A DNA stretch of 64,000 nt from Anisakis pegreffii (taxonomy: Eukaryota; Nematoda; Chromadorea; Rhabditida; Anisakidae), in assembly GCA_035041965.1 (NCBI GenBank), contig JAPYMA010000173.1:310001-374000 (forward strand), written 5' to 3'. Shown here in pieces: positions 1-13,200 of this stretch (within the stretch, counting starts at the first letter, position 1; every line of letters starts with the position of its first letter). The translations under genes and the position numbers were made by a program. The notes beneath the pieces were generated by a model that had not been told where the DNA came from, did no database searches, and saw only the letters and a program-made list of their open reading frames with translations.

Positions 1-2723
1 AAATCGAAACCAATAACCAACCAATCAAATAACCAATAATGTGAACACATCTGAAAGATACCATCGAAACTGTTCACTGTCATATTGAGTTTTGGCACGG
101 AAATTTGAATGTGCGAGATCGGAAGACGATGAAAAATTCACTTGAGTATTAATTTAAATGGCGTTGATCGTGTCGGTATAATGAGAAATGAAACCGGTTA
201 ATGACGATGCTAAACGAACGAATTTGATGGCGTATTTTTAAACGATATAAACTGAGTTAACGGAGACAATATTGCGGTGGTTTGCATCATCTGTATCTTA
301 GAAGATGCATCTGGTGTGTTTTTGCTGAGATTTGTTTTCGACATGAGATATGTATTTGGAATAGATTCAACCCCGAGCACGTCGAATAGCACTGATGCGA
401 AGACTTGTGGCGTCTTATAGCGATGGCTGATAATTGTGATATAATTGATAATAAGGCCTAATGAATACCTCAGCTTTGTGCTTTGATTGATCGTGAAGGG
501 ACATTTGTCAGTATAATTTTATGTTAGAATGTGAACGCTGTATAATGAAACATGTGATATTTTGATGCCAACACGCTTGAAATCATGATCTGAACGTTAT
601 GAACTACGACGGACGATGGTATTATGTTCGGTTATGTATATTTCAGATTCGCGAGTTTACTTAATGTAACGTATCATGATTTTGATAATCGAACGGTTTC
701 GTTCTGCTGTGTTTCAGAAGCTTTATAGCAGGCATTTCCGTCGCCGAAACTTTTCACGGCTTTGTTTTCGAGCGATCGATTCTCTGCATTGCGATTCTTC
801 ATTAGTTTTGCATTTATGTGCGATTTTATGAATCGCACCTTTTACGTGATGATGCATCATTTCAATATAATGCAAAATATCAAATGAATTAATTGTTCTA
901 GAACAAAACGCCTTAGCCTTCCTTCATGATGAAGAGACACACTCTGAACGGTGAATCAAGCAAACGCTTTTCAAAGGAATTCAATCGATCAATTGTTTCA
1001 GACTTCTACAAAGCCCTGCTGACTTGTGCGGAACTAATGCTGTTCCATTGAAACAATCTTATTCATTGCCGTTTTGTCATGCTATTCGTTTTACGTCTTT
1101 CAGCCGAGCAAATATTGTGTTGGTTACCTTCAGATGTTCATCCTCCTCAACAACGACGACAACAACAAGTTTCTGTAAGAAACATAACGATCACGCTAAT
1201 ATGATAGTTCATTTTCAGACAAAAAAAAGACCTGTTTTGTCTTGCTGTGAACGAATATTTCAATATTGTTCGTGAATTTTTAGCACATGGTAGATTCTTC
1301 CATAGAGTTGCACGATTTCATTTCTTTTCTTTTGCATCCACAGAAATGGGATGCTTTTCGTGTCAAACTCGTTTCCGAAAAAACCCCCACTAATATCTTT
1401 CGAGCGAGCGTTTGATTACATTAAGGCAAATTTGAGAAGTTCCTAGGTATAATCAATGCAAGGTTTATGGTGTTCATCATGTATAGATGGAGATTCGGTT
1501 TTGCATTTATGGATAAGCTTGTGCTCAGTTCAAATTGTTTAAAGTAGCAAATGAAATGATGGTTAGTTTTGTGTGTTGAAGGTGAAGAATTCTGAGAATA
1601 CGCGCTTGTTTCAATGATATCTGGTTGATGTTCCACCAGATGTCAGTTATTCTTTCACTTGCGATTGATTGTTGAGTATCGGTTGTGAATCTTGCGTTCT
1701 TCTGAACAAGGCATTTCCTATTTATGAGCATTTTCCGTCAATGCCGTGGTCAGCCGCAAATATTGCCTGCTTTGCTCTGATAAGTTAAGAGATGACAGTG
1801 ACATAGTAATGGGAATTCCGGAATGTCATCTACATCGTTTTGTCAACGGATGAAGTAAATTTCACTGACTCAACTTTAGTTCCAATTGAGTTCCAGTTAA
1901 ATTATCGCAATAACTGATCGCATCTCAAATGCCCATCATTATTCTGTCAAAACTGTTTTGATTGGCCTTTTCAGCTGTGTGATTGTTCCGTGCTGGTGAC
2001 TTCCGTTTCTCATGCAGTCAATGCATGAATGAATGGAAATATAGCGTGTTATTATCGGTTTGTTTGTATGAAGATAAATAATGTTATAGAATCAATCCTC
2101 TACCTGTACCAATAGAAAACAACGAGGTTAGATTGTATGATGGATATGTAATAATAGAGTAATAATATGATGAGATGATTGAGTGACCTTTATGAGAACC
2201 TATATCTCATATTGGTCTTGTTTAATCAATGATCTTGCGAGCAACAGTTATGCCTTATTGCTCAATCACAGCGGTTTGTAGTGTAGATATTTTTTAGTTG
2301 ACATACTGGTCAAATCACATAGCATCACCCTTGTAGATATATTATATGCAGGTAGAGGATTCATTATCTGTCAACGTAAACTTTTAGCTATAACTGCTGC
2401 TGATGCTGCTACATTATTGGGTCATTTCTTGATCATTAATATAATGAAAAATCTGCAACGTTCTATTTTCATATGACACTACGACGTTCGTTCAGTTGAT
2501 TCAGGCGGAAGAGCCAATCAATCTATCAATCGTTCGAGTTATTTTAACGAAAATATCAGCAGTGCAGTGCAGCCTGGCCGATCGAAAACTGCCATCAGAC
2601 TCATCAAAGCTGAAAGCTCTTGAATCCGGTCGAAATATCTAATTTTTCGTTCAATTATCTGGACGATCAACAGACTCTGTGCGAAAGAAATCACGAATCG
2701 CTTGGAGCTAGCTGAAAGTCAAC

Positions 2724-2762
2724 ATGAGCTGCTACATTGAATACGACGTTCCACTTTTCATG
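2724..2762 (+). CDS. Candidate distal first exon (13 codons)
   Basis: An ATG at 2,724 opens MSCYIEYDVPLFM, followed by a possible weak donor (GTTGGC at 2,763) in phase 0, the phase needed to join the exon at 10,116. A second possible phase 0 donor follows the eighth codon. The preceding 220 bases (about 2,500-2,723) are richer in G+C than the surroundings and look like a 5' leader. The case rests on composition and phase only. It may be an alternative first exon of the magu-2-like gene or chance. Confidence 0.25.
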
Positions 2763-5700
2763 GTTGGCTGTTTATTTTTTGTTTTTTTGAAGTTATCCTT
2801 TGTAATATTCATGCAGATTATTTTACTGAAATTGTTTCGAATGGCTTTCCGTATGGTTTGTGCTTATACATGCATGCACACATGCACAATGTTGAGGCGT
2901 TCTTGCTTTGAAAGTGTATCAAATCCTGGATTTATACCTGGCGCGATCGTAAATAACTGGCGCAATGAATTGCTCGTAAATATCCAATTATCACTATCCA
3001 GTGATTTCGAGGGAATGTGGTGTGGTCATTGCTAAATGAATATGAGTAAATGAAGTTTTGAGAGGATATTGAAGACATTGTATTAGGGAATTTAGTCGAT
3101 CCAAAAGAGTATCAGTTTAATGGAATGTTTTCAAGTGCAGAAATGTGATATATTTGTATGGTACGATGAATATTTGATGAGAAACATAATATTTATGAGA
3201 TATGAATTGTTGAGTGTTGAGTGATGATCGAATGCGATGCGCTTTGCCTTCCTTTATCGTTTATTTATTCATTTCGAAATTTTTTAGATTGTTATCAGAG
3301 ATAAAATACATCGATAAATGAAGCGAACAGTTTGCTGTTCGACTGACTCTATTGAAATAAATTATGCAGCAACGAGCGTTTTCTTATATCGTGCAACACT
3401 TCATAGGGACGTGATTGTGTGAATGCCGACAGCCTTCCTTCCTCACATGATCATTCCTTCCTCACACGTACTCGCTCCTTCACTGATCTCATAATGCCTC
3501 CGATAATATCTTAAAAATTTGACAATTTTCGGGCACTGAAAATGCGTAATACCAAATATATTCAACTGGTTGATAGTGTTGGTATAGTTAGTTGAAGTAG
3601 TTGTATTGGGACTTTATTGATAATTCATTGATAATTAACCAATGTCTATTGATAAAGAGGAATACAATTGGGAGATGGTCTAGAAATGTGTTGACATCAA
3701 TTGTTTGCTCGCTCATGAAACAGATTTTGGGTTGGCGTGTGATTTCGAGTGTGAGTGTACGTATGATCGTTACAATAATCTTCGAAATTTGTCCTCTTTT
3801 TTTCATGCAGCTCGGTTTCTTCAACAACATGATGATGATTGTTATTGTGACCAAGTTGATTGATACTTGAGCATTCATAATATTTCCATATCCACATTTC
3901 AATACCTTGTTTCGATGACTTAATTGGACTGAACAATATTATAGTCGTTTGTGTTCATCGTAGATAAGAGTTTCCTATGAATGGAACGAAAGAAACCATT
4001 GAGGAGAATATTCCGTTCTCTTTTTGCTCGTTTTGATTGCGATGAAAATAGTAGGAAATTTGTTGCACTTAATGTTGAGAGCATGATAATTATTTGGACA
4101 TGTCCTGACGAAATTTATGTGAGAGCATATGATGTTCTCAAAATGTTCAGTTGGAGATGGTCATTCGACCGCCTCGTTGATGATCCTTTCGAAATTAACG
4201 TTGATGCTACGTTGTTCCTGATTGTTTTATCCGTTACAAACACGAGAGTTTGTGAGATATAAAGGCCGCAACTTCATTGTGAATTGACTGCATTTTATAT
4301 TGCATTCTCGCTGATTTAACACCTTTGGTCAGTCATATTATATGTTTGGCATTATTGCAATAATTTTGCAATGCTTTTCACTTGTTGTGCATAGCAGATT
4401 TAAATTGTACTGTAAATGGTCATTTTCGACTGAAAGTAAACAAATTCTGCAGTGTCACTCACTTCACTGCCAGTGAATAAACAATGAGCTAAAGTTTAAT
4501 TTCTTGTGGTGCCGTTTAAGAAGCATTAAGTTGCTTAATTGTAAGCAAATCAACCTCCTGTTGCGGTATATATTCAGACAAATGGCCTAACTGATGCAAG
4601 CACTTGACCTTATTGAATTGCTCTCCGCACCAACCATGTTATCTGATATTTTGAAGTTTACTCATTATATATAGGATTTCTCAACATTTCAAGTCATTAA
4701 TTATGAAATTTCATTATTCTCCTTATAATGATAGCTTTCATTGGTATTGTTACAAGTACTGCTAAAGTATTAGCACCATTCTTTCATTATTACGTTATCA
4801 TTGTTGTATTTTTATTCTTATTGTTGAAATTGTTGCAATTATGTGATGCTATTTCCATTACTAGTGATAGAACTTTGAAGCCAACTTTCAATTTTCTGAT
4901 AATTCAAGGTGCTTTTCACTGAAAATTTAGGGGAATTGAATGGATTCACTTATTTACACCTATGAATGTGTGAGTTTTTAGTAGGCAATTGCTCTGGATT
5001 CATTGAAAATTGCAAAAAATTGTCTGTTGGCCTCAGCAATGAGTTATATAATAGGTGAGTTCTTTTCAGAACTACTTTATCGAGAGCTTTGTGTGCCAAA
5101 TTCAATTACTTTGATTGATTTTAGACGATAATTCGTTGAAAAATATGTGCATAGAAAACGGTTGGAGAGCTTAACATCACAATTTTCTACCATATAAAAT
5201 GAAATGGAGTTGATTCTCGGTTCAGATGAACAGAAGAATTCAATCGATTGACGAATTGCATATTAATGAAACATAGTTTTGGTTGTGGTTCTCTAGTGTG
5301 CTACATTGCAAATGCGTAATTTTTCGTCTGTTTACAAGGGCTAATTTCATGAATCATTTCAAATGTTCCATGTGAATGCTATAATTTTCATGCTTCTTTC
5401 TCATGAAAACTGTTGCAGTTGATGATGTTTTGAAGGAATGTTCTCATGACAAATTGTGAAATAAGCTGCATGCTTCAATGATTTAGCGTGAAAAAGAGTT
5501 TCATTTCAGTCATTCTGTCATGTTTTCAGCGTATGCACATTGATGAGAGCCATTAATTTCATAGATGATAGAATGTTTTAATGTTCAAGCAATCGCGGAA
5601 CGCATCTTTTGATTATTGGACCGTATCTGGTGAAAGCAAATGAGTTGCGATTAGTTTTATTGTTGATTGTGAGGAAGAATGTTGTTTTGAAAAAAAAAGA

Positions 5701-7258
5701 CAAATTATGGAGCGAGTTTGAGTAGTTGCGTGCGATTCGTGGATTGAGTAGCTGACTTCATGGTATTCTATTAAACCATTTTGAGATTCACATGTAGAAC
5801 TGAACTGAATTAGGGAGGCAGTATGCAACTCAGAACATCATAAGATGGTATCATGTACGCATGAGACTCCTGTCACTGTTGACAGTACTGATCCATAGTT
5901 ACTATTTATCATTAACATGCCATCGTCATGCTTGTATGCCCTTGATCGTCCTTAAAGATATGTATTGTAGCAGTGTTTTTAATGAATGCGTTTTTTGAAT
6001 CTTCTACAATTTATCGGAATTTCTCAGTTATTTTAGTTGTTTTAGTTATTTAATCTCAGTTAGTTACTTAGTTATGAAAATTAGTGTTTCCTATTTAGTC
6101 TAGCAATACATCAAATTCTTCGAAAACGTCATGTTAAAGAATACGAATTTTTTGAGAGCAAAAAATTTCTCATCACTACTTTGCGAGAGATCAAGTGGAC
6201 TTGCAAATCATCTCTCTTGTTTTTCGAATGTTTTTTTTTCTGTTACTCAAACAAATCCCATAACAATATTACTGCTGAGGAGTGTTATTTCAAAGTATAA
6301 AAAGTAAACTGCAAGTAAACTGAAATTTTATTGGTCTAATTGATTCAATTCACATTCAAAATTGAGTTTTGTGGAACAATTGAAAATCTGGAGTCGTTAT
6401 GAAATGACAACGCCGCATATGGTGGATGATTTGGTTTTTATGCGACCATGTAATTCCATGATAATGCACCATAATTATATGTGATTTTCTTTTGAGAAGA
6501 GTGCATCATCCTTCCAAGCATTTACTAATATTTCAAAAACTTGTACATTTGCAGCAAAAATTTGTTGCAGTTTGCAAATTGCAGTCTCATCTTTTCATGA
6601 GTGTGGAAAGAGCAGTTTGGAAAACGAGATTAAAAATGGAAAGAATAGTTGTTCGTACTTGAATATTCACTAACCCATTCACTTTTTGAATGCATATTTC
6701 TAGCGTTTATTTCCGAAGAAAAACAACGAATTGGTGATTTCGGTTTTCAATCACTGAACCATTACGATAGACAAGTTTTAGTGTCGTTTTGAGTACTAAC
6801 TATTAGAAACATTGATAGGGAATACTTTTTGACATGACATTCGATAGTTCAGCGCATTAGTTTGTCGAGGCAGCATAGCATTTAAAAATGAGATTTCCGT
6901 CATTTTGTTGTTGCTTAGTTCTAGAATTTTGAGCATCAGTTGCTTGAATCCGACTTTACGAAGTTGAATTAGGTCAAATCTGAAGCCAGGTAGTGCCTTC
7001 ACATAAATTTCTGCCATAGTGATAAGCTTGGAATTGACAGTAAGGGTAAATCTCTTCGAAATTGTCATTCAATCAGACTAGAGCAGTGTGGAGTACTGTT
7101 GAATGGCAAATTATTCGCAACCTGAGCGTAAGCATGAGCTTGAGGAGTAAGCCTCAATCCATGTATTGGTACTAGCATATTGATATTCGGACTTTAGCCA
7201 GTTCAAATTTTTGAGTTATCGAGATTTTCCGGCTTATTAATGAGAGCACCTGCAATTC

Positions 7259-7578
7259 TATAAATTCACCGCCTTGTGTGTGCAATTAAATAACGATTTG
7301 TTGCGACGAAAACAATTGATACCGCAATTCTAATGCATAGATTCAGAGCAAGGGAAGCAATGATAATACCACAATGATATGAATGATATCATCATAATAA
7401 AAATGGTAGTAATAATAATTATTATTATAATTATGATAGTAATAAAATGATAATATTGATGAAGATAATGATAGTAACAGTTTCAATTTTAACAGTACAC
7501 AGCTGAGCCAAACACCAATATAAATTTATCGCCTTGTGTGTGCAATTAATTAACGATTTGTTGCGACGAAAACAATTA
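7259..7578. repeat. Pair of 60-bp direct repeats, 260 bp apart
   Basis: Copies at 7,259-7,318 and 7,519-7,578 share about 55 of 60 positions, including the core GCCTTGTGTGTGCAATTAA and TTTGTTGCGACGAAAACAAT. The spacer contains an AT/ATT-rich low-complexity run (about 7,390-7,470). No open frame or terminal inverted repeat is visible. A local segmental duplication or two remnants of a dispersed repeat would both fit. Confidence 0.8.
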
Positions 7579-9025
7579 AGTGAATCATGAATGAATACAC
7601 CCCACCGATTTGACTGCATTTGTTCTGCGCCATGCAGAAGATGACAGTTGGCTGTGTTTAACCTTGAATCAGAGCCGCGATATCGCTCGCCAGTTTATGA
7701 GAAGACAATATCTTGAACACTTAGTCATTTGTGCACTCTACAGTCACTTCTCATCGCTTGCGCTTAATTTCATTTTACTTTTATTGACTTACATCGTTTA
7801 ATTTACGATTGTTTTGATGTGTTTGTGAAAGTTTTATGATGAAAAATCACTAAAAAATCATCTAGAGATTAATGAAATTGTCACTTTAATGATTTTCGTT
7901 GCGTGCATTCAGTGATAAAACTGAATTTACGATGTTTTGTCCACATTAAACAGATCGAATAACAATATTGTGGTGAATCAGTGGAGAATTGCAATCTTTA
8001 CTATTTTCATTATTATAAGTACTGTTATTATTATCGTTATGAGGGTATTTTCGTTGCCAATAAGCAGAAGATACGAATAATTTTCGCAGTGAGAAAGGAT
8101 AATAGTTTAATGGGATTACCATTCGTCAGGCAGTACTGGCAACACTGTCGTATTGTGCTGTTCACAATAATTCTTTAATGATCTTTCTTATGCAATTGCG
8201 AAACTATGCACTTCTAGGACTTTTTATAGAAAGAATATGAAATAATTTAGAAGTGAAAGCAATTTATACATTTAAGTCTATAGGATTATTTTAGGGGTTA
8301 GTTGAAAAGTAGTTCGAAAACGATCATCAATTTTTTAATTTGACTGTTTATGAGAAAAATTATTACATTACAATATTTTTTGGAGCAGGATAAGTCATTG
8401 ATAGGATCGAATGGCTAGTCTCTCACCCATTGCGAAATCTTTCTTATAATGAAGTTGTTAGTAGATGTTAGTTAGTTAGTCTATGATCGCAATAGCTTCT
8501 TTCACTTTGACGACATTTAATTTCTTATCTTGTATAATATTTCGTTCATGTGATCTTTATAAGCTTCCACATATTGAGATGCTGGCAGAGATTTTATAGA
8601 GATACTTCCGATTCGACGGAAGGATAACCGCAGGGCTGCAGTCCTGTTTGTGACCAAATTTTTTGGATTCATTATTGATTCACGATGAATTAGTCATTTT
8701 GAAGTGATTTTCTAGCAAAATTCCTGTGGATAGCGGAATTCAATTGGATAATAAATCAGTGTTTATTAGAGCCCATTATGAGCATCCTAAATGTCCACGT
8801 TGCTTTTACTTGTGTTGCTATATGATTTTACTGACAATCACTGATTACTTTATAAAATTTGGATTTTTAAGAACATTTCGAGAACGCCGGAAATGTTTTT
8901 GAAAATCTGAATGACTCATTTTGTAAAATTGTGCTGCGTTTAGCTCATATCTACGAAATTGCTCTACGAAACGAGATCAGTTTCGTTATATATTCTAAAA
9001 GGCGAACGGTGAATCAACAAGCGAA

Positions 9026-9154
9026 ATGTCATCGTCAATGGCGGAAGCTTCAGCCTCAGCACTGGAGCGTTTTCTGATAACAAAATTTCGTACAACAACG
9101 CCACCACTGCCACCATCGAGTTGCGGTGCGATTAATGGGAATTTCTATTCGACG
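9026..9154 (+). CDS. Candidate first exon of the magu-2-like gene
   Basis: An ATG at 9,026 begins MSSSMAEASASALERF and continues through a Thr/Pro/Ser-rich stretch (TTTPPLPPSS) to a possible phase 0 donor (GTATTG at 9,155). Joining to 10,116 keeps frame and adds 43 residues. A TATATATTCTAAAA stretch lies about 40 bases upstream of the ATG, which would suit a promoter. The frame stays open to 9,379, but the later part looks less protein-like. The donor is not consensus, so its end and its use are uncertain. Confidence 0.4.
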
Positions 9155-10115
9155 GTATTGTTTCGAGCCATTGAAGCCCAATTAACGCTATCAATTGAAG
9201 TGTTAAGAAAGAAGTTCTTGTTGCAAAATACACGCAGTTCTGCACAAAACGATCTCAGACTCACCCAAACACAAACCATATCAACTAGGGTCATGTTTGG
9301 TTTTGTAATGCCTCGATCGGACAAGAATCATTCCCGTTCTATGAGTAATTTCTTCATTCATAAAGCTGTGAATAGCTAAAATTCTTATTGTAGCGGTTTA
9401 ACAAGACTCTTAGCTTTTAGGGAACTAAATATGAGGGTAGTGTGAATCAGAAGTGTGAATCACTCTCAGTAATAAGATTATGCAGGGAGAAGAGTTTAGA
9501 GGTCATTACGGGTAACGAAAATGATTTTGTTGTTGATGCGATCGAATTGATTAACGATTAACTGAGAGTTCTGGTGATCCAAGCAGCGTGATGTTGCGGG
9601 ATTAGTGAAAGAGGTTAAGGTCTTTTGCAGTTGAACGATAAATTTAGCAGTCGATATAGCATTCGATTGTTACCACTGAACACGTGACATTGTCATAATT
9701 CTGGTGCAGAATTCAAATTGATGAACGATTCAGAAAATGTGTGCATGCATGTGTATTCACGTATTGAAAATTCGTGATTTCTGATTGCTATAAACCGAAA
9801 TGTTTGAAGTTAGGTGGAAAGCAGTTTGAAATTCTTTTCAGTCAGCTGAATGTTAGCTAAATCTTAGGATTCCATTCATCTGACCACTGTTACAGTGCAA
9901 TCCTCTTGGGTGCCCTATAGAGATAATTGGAAAATCACGAGCGAATTGATTGCTTATTTGTGCTTTCCTTGGAAAAGTATCATTTGAAACATCAATACGA
10001 AACAGAGTTTTTATGAGTGCTCAGCTATGGGGCTTCAGGATTGATCATAAAAATAAACGCTTCCTTCAGAATCATGAAGGAAGTGAATTTTGCGGATTAC
10101 ATTCAGCGATTTTAG

Positions 10116-10204
10116 GGGGATCAAAACGGATATGACAGTCGCAGCAATACGCTCACGATGCATACTTTTCGACCAAACGATGACACTTACAACATTGCCT
10201 ATGG
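10116..10204 (+). CDS. magu-2: magu-2-like exon, N-terminal region (contains ATG at 10158)
   Basis: Acceptor GATTTTAG ends at 10,115 and donor GTGAGT begins at 10,205. The frame reads [14 protein letters not shown], then an ATG at 10,158 ([16 protein letters not shown]). The exon ends in phase 2 and splices to 10,409, creating a Gly codon at the join. If transcription starts nearby, the ATG at 10,158 would be the initiator; if spliced from upstream the whole exon is coding. It is too short to show as a long open frame. Confidence 0.6.
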
Positions 10205-13200
10205 GTGAGTGATGTACTATTGTGGAATTTAAATGAAGTTTTTGTTTTTGAATCGCCTGAAGGATCTGTGAAAAGCCCAGAGAAAAGTGGGACGTTTTGT
10301 GAAATTCAGTTAGATTATTGCATTGATCGAGTGATTGATGTGGTGGATCAGTGGGATTCAGCTACTCTGTTGTTTGCAATCTCGATGTTCGATGTTTGAT
10401 TTCTTCAGAAGTCATGGTAACACTTTTTCATCCTCAATGAATGCAGCAACGCCTCCTCAAAAGCCTTTCATTACACCAGCAATGTATTGCCCACAATCTG
10501 AACCTACCAAACTAGTGAAGCCATCAGCTTATTACGAATCAACTGCTGCGTATCGTGCGAATATGATTGGAACCGTGCAAAATTTTCCTCATCCAATCTC
10601 GTGTTTAAATGGTAATGCAGTTCTAAATGGACAACATCGTGCATTAGTGAGTTGTTTTTTACTATTATTATTATTATTTTATTATTATTGTTATTTCATT
10701 ATGATTTGAATCGCTGTTGATTCAAATTTGCTGGTGCAATTCGTCGTCTTTCTTATGATCAATTCAATTGTAATCGCCCCATTGCAACTTCAGCCACATA
10801 GGTCGCTGTCTGTTTTTTGGTCATGTTCTCAACACTAATAGCAACATAATTTGGGCGTTTTGTGAGCAATTTGCGAACAAAATTCTATTTTCTAACTAAA
10901 GCATAACTTCGAACTGCGCTATCGTTTAGTGTAGCTGTATGACATATTTATCACGCCACTCCCTTGAAAGATACCCACTGAATGCATATTTTCATCCTGT
11001 TAATATTAATTGCTCCGCAGATGATATGCTGCCTGCCAGTGGCTGAAAAGCTAACAGTAAGATCATTTTCTTGACCGTGAGCAATACGACAATCCAATGT
11101 GATGGAAAGTTCAGCGCTTGATTGTCTATGAACATTTCCCAATTGAGTGCATGAACAACTTGTCTCATCAATAAATTCCCGCTGTATGCTGCTCCATCTG
11201 AAAATTGTTACCATGACTTGTAACTTGTAATTGTAACATTGTAACAATTAAAAATGAAAATTGTAACTTTCTAATACGTTCATGTTTCATCGAGCTGTGA
11301 TGAGTGAAATTTCGTAAATAATTCGTAATTCGTTTGTGCACTCTAATTAGACGTTTGTTGATTATCTCACATAATCAACATGAAACACTCTCGCAAAATG
11401 CACTAATGTTCGTTAGATGAACGAAGCACATTCATTTCTTCAGGTTTGATAGCTGCTTCACTTTGTCTTCGTCATGTTAGTGAAGATATTTGATGAATGA
11501 TTGCGTCAATCAACCTTTTCAATGGTTTCCTCAATTAGTCTCCAGCCGATTCTCTAGTTTCATGATGCAGCCATTCGATAGTTTTCATTTGTTCTGGTGT
11601 ATTCGTGCACTTTTACGTATCATTTGTCTATCATTTCGTTTGTTTTTTTTTAATTTCAACTTGACAACATGGAATTCAAAGTGGTCAGAAAAAGTGCTCG
11701 TTTTGCTGGAGTTTCGATCTTCTTGAAAACCTTTCGAAGTTTGTTTTTAAAAAATGACAGAAAATTTTGTTCAGTTTGATCAAATCCTAATCAGCAATCA
11801 GATCTTTAAAGTAACACGAACGTATGACGAAATGCCTTCAATTCAGTATACAATTTGAATCTTAATCGTGAATTTGAGATGTTTAATTGATAAACTGTCA
11901 TGGAAATACTCATTTATTTATTCATTTAATAACTCAGAACGGCTTTATGCCTGCGAGTAATTGTCTATATCAAAATTTCACTTTTTTGACGTCTATCCTT
12001 CCAAATGACTGTATGTAAGCGGAGAATTATTCATAGGCACAATTCATGATTGCGATCTTGATTATTGTTGATTTAACATGATTATTGATTTAACAATTCA
12101 TGATTATCTTGATTATTGATTATTGATTTATTGATTTATTGATTATTGGTCATATAGATATCCGGCTGGTCTTGTGCGCTGCCCGATGATCTCTAGGGAG
12201 AAGGGCTCGAAATAGGCGCAAAAGTACGCTTAAAATGGGAAAAAAAACGAACACATACTTAAATACATTTTGCCAGCTATTGAAATATTTTATATGATAG
12301 CTTAATTGCTGTTGCCATGTTTCATTTTAAGGCTAACTCAGAGGGCATTTGCTAGCGATTTTTTTTTTGTCGGTGAATTTCCATTTAACGCCTCCTCCAC
12401 AAAGAAGCTATAGTAGCAGCTCTGTGATGGTGATGTGTGTCTAACGATGACTAAACCGAAACTTTAATAAACGCTCTGAAATCAGTTGCATTCTTGATCA
12501 GATCCATACCATTTCTCATGCATCATCTTCACAAGTAACTAAACTTTGATGTTTCTTACCTCTGAAACATGTAACAGCTGATGATCAGTGAAGCAAGTCT
12601 AATAGCAAATGAATGCAAATCTCTTGAGTTGATGAATTACAGTGAAGTTTTGAGTTTAATTGCGCAATGGAGAATTTCTTAATGTGTTCCTGGAAAACAA
12701 GCCAGAGAAGGTGTGAAGTATTAATTGAACTAATGTAAATTGAACCTAGATCGATTGCTTTATATGTGAATGAAATATTATTGGTTTATATGTAAAGGTG
12801 AACCAATGAAATGAGTTGATACAACTTTAAAGTCAGTAGCTGGATCCCTTATCAATCGTTATAGCTGCTAGCAGTCACTGAAGTTGATCCCGTTCCCGTT
12901 TGAATTGAAATCTAAAACCAGCAGTATTTCCCAGGTAGTCTTCACAATCTATCATTTCAAATATGCTGTTGACAATTCGTGATGGTATACCTACCATCAG
13001 TCAATGGAAAGAGTAATTTTCCAATTTTTCATCGGGTTAAAAACTCCTCTTGAATGTGTTCAGCAAAGCGAGTGTTTCGTATTGAAGGCGATTCGTAAAT
13101 TTAGGAGCTCCCCTCCCTGTTAATTAAGCTGCAATGGATTATCCTCTGTTGAACAGTGTTGTTGTCTATATCCGCATATCTATGAGATGTACATATTAGA

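Larger units (their letters stand above)
1..9025. other. Upstream non-coding region, no confident gene
   Basis: No long open frame with protein-like composition is present on either strand. The sequence is A+T-rich with T and G favoured on the plus strand, as in the introns of the downstream gene. It could be intergenic, a 5' untranslated intron of that gene, or both. The only items separated from it are a candidate first exon at 2,724 and a direct repeat at 7,259/7,519. Short frames here contain many Phe/Leu/Ile codons, as expected from random T-rich DNA. Confidence 0.6.

Noticed and set aside
719..832. Open stretch after a TTTCAG at 719 (KLYSRHFRRRNFSRLCFRA...)
   Set aside because: TTTCAG is frequent by chance in T-rich DNA. 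There is no donor before the stop and no ATG, so it was not called as an exon.
945..9020. Shared word GAACGGTGAATCAA at about 945 and 9003
   Set aside because: A 14-base match is expected by chance several times in 64 kb; no extended similarity surrounds it.
12160..12235. G+C-rich patch with a B-box-like GGGCTCGAAAT
   Set aside because: No convincing A box at tRNA spacing and no cloverleaf, so it was not called a tRNA or SINE.
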